DNA of 64,000 nt from Ulva prolifera (lineage: Eukaryota > Chlorophyta > Ulvophyceae > Ulvales > Ulvaceae). The translations under genes and the position numbers were made by a program. The first letter of the stretch is position 1. Each line of letters opens with the position of its first letter. The notes below the pieces were generated by a model that searched no databases, had not been told where the DNA came from, and saw only the letters and a list, made by a program, of their open reading frames with translations. Of this stretch, positions 63,673 through 64,000 are shown in pieces. The DNA is taken from assembly GCA_023078555.1 (NCBI GenBank), contig CM041197.1, forward strand, positions 8,650,842-8,714,841. Reading direction: 5' to 3'.

Positions 63673-64000
63673 TGTTTATGATCACAACAGGGCTTGCATA
63701 TCTGTGACCGTGAAATGATGGCTCTACAATAAGACCATGTTATGAGAGGTTTTGGATGGCCATCACCGTTGTATACACCCCAGTCTGCCCTGTGCGTTGC
63801 GATTATGACAGGCTCACCTACAGGTCCAAGATGCAGCGAGAGGACTCTGACATCACACACCAGTCGTGCGTCGATCTGCTTGCAAACCTCCAAATTGTCG
63901 GCGGGTGCGATGCCTGTCTTGCATTTGTTTCTGCAGCCCAAACAACATTCTTCTCGGGTGAATCTTTGACCACCGTACGGATGCAGGGAGCTACCGCCTC
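63673..64000. other. Downstream stretch to window end
   Basis: After the stop at 63672 only short frames on both strands are seen. The large gene could have a further exon if 63603 (GTGTATG) is used as a donor. Confidence 0.3.

Overview
The window reads as nuclear DNA of a repeat-rich eukaryote, most likely a green alga (Chlorophyta). Genes are split by short spliceosomal introns. Many 5' splice sites read GTGCG(C/T/G/A), and most 3' splice sites read TGCAG or TGTAG, a style known from chlorophyte algae. No bacterial operons, rRNA or convincing tRNA genes were seen. The species cannot be named from sequence alone.

Layout. 1-6.7 kb is mostly non-coding: a 172-bp tandem repeat (387-948), a cluster of short AAGGGCG-type repeats (about 3385-3560), a broken hAT transposase tail (minus, 4206-4549) and a copia protease scrap (5646-5950). 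6.7-14.2 kb holds two divergent multi-exon genes around a perfect 38-bp palindrome. The right one is a Tnp2/CACTA-Plavaka-like DNA transposase, broken by one frameshift and one stop; the left one is an unrecognised coiled-coil protein, plausibly its partner. A further unknown spliced gene lies at 15.06-16.24 kb. At 16.39-17.14 kb sits a 748-bp miniature LTR element. A complete 9.83-kb Ty3/gypsy chromovirus fills 19.05-28.88 kb, with a TTCGT target duplication and 792-bp LTRs. 29.4-32.5 kb is a nest of copia LTRs around a truncated copia pol, one LTR carrying an almost T-free 275-bp insertion.

33.2-45.2 kb is the best host-gene region. A minus-strand type II membrane methyltransferase-like gene (33.2-37.6 kb, with a dead LINE in its second intron) is followed by two plus-strand GT32-like, DXD-type glycosyltransferase paralogs (38.7-40.4 and 42.4-45.2 kb) with one shared intron position. 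All three proteins have an N-terminal membrane anchor, as expected for Golgi enzymes, so a role in building and methylating glycans is a reasonable inference. At 50.6-53.1 kb lies an Ala/Cys-rich, probably secreted protein gene; three of its four introns appear to be GC-AG. At 55.5-63.7 kb about 19 exons join in consistent phase into one open frame of about 2,070 residues that I cannot assign to any family.

Common threads: the gypsy element, the copia LTR and the miniature element share a GGTATCG(G/A)TG primer-binding motif, and gypsy and miniature also share the polypurine tract GGGGGGAGG directly before a TGTTGT LTR start, so the small element is probably mobilised by the large one or a relative.
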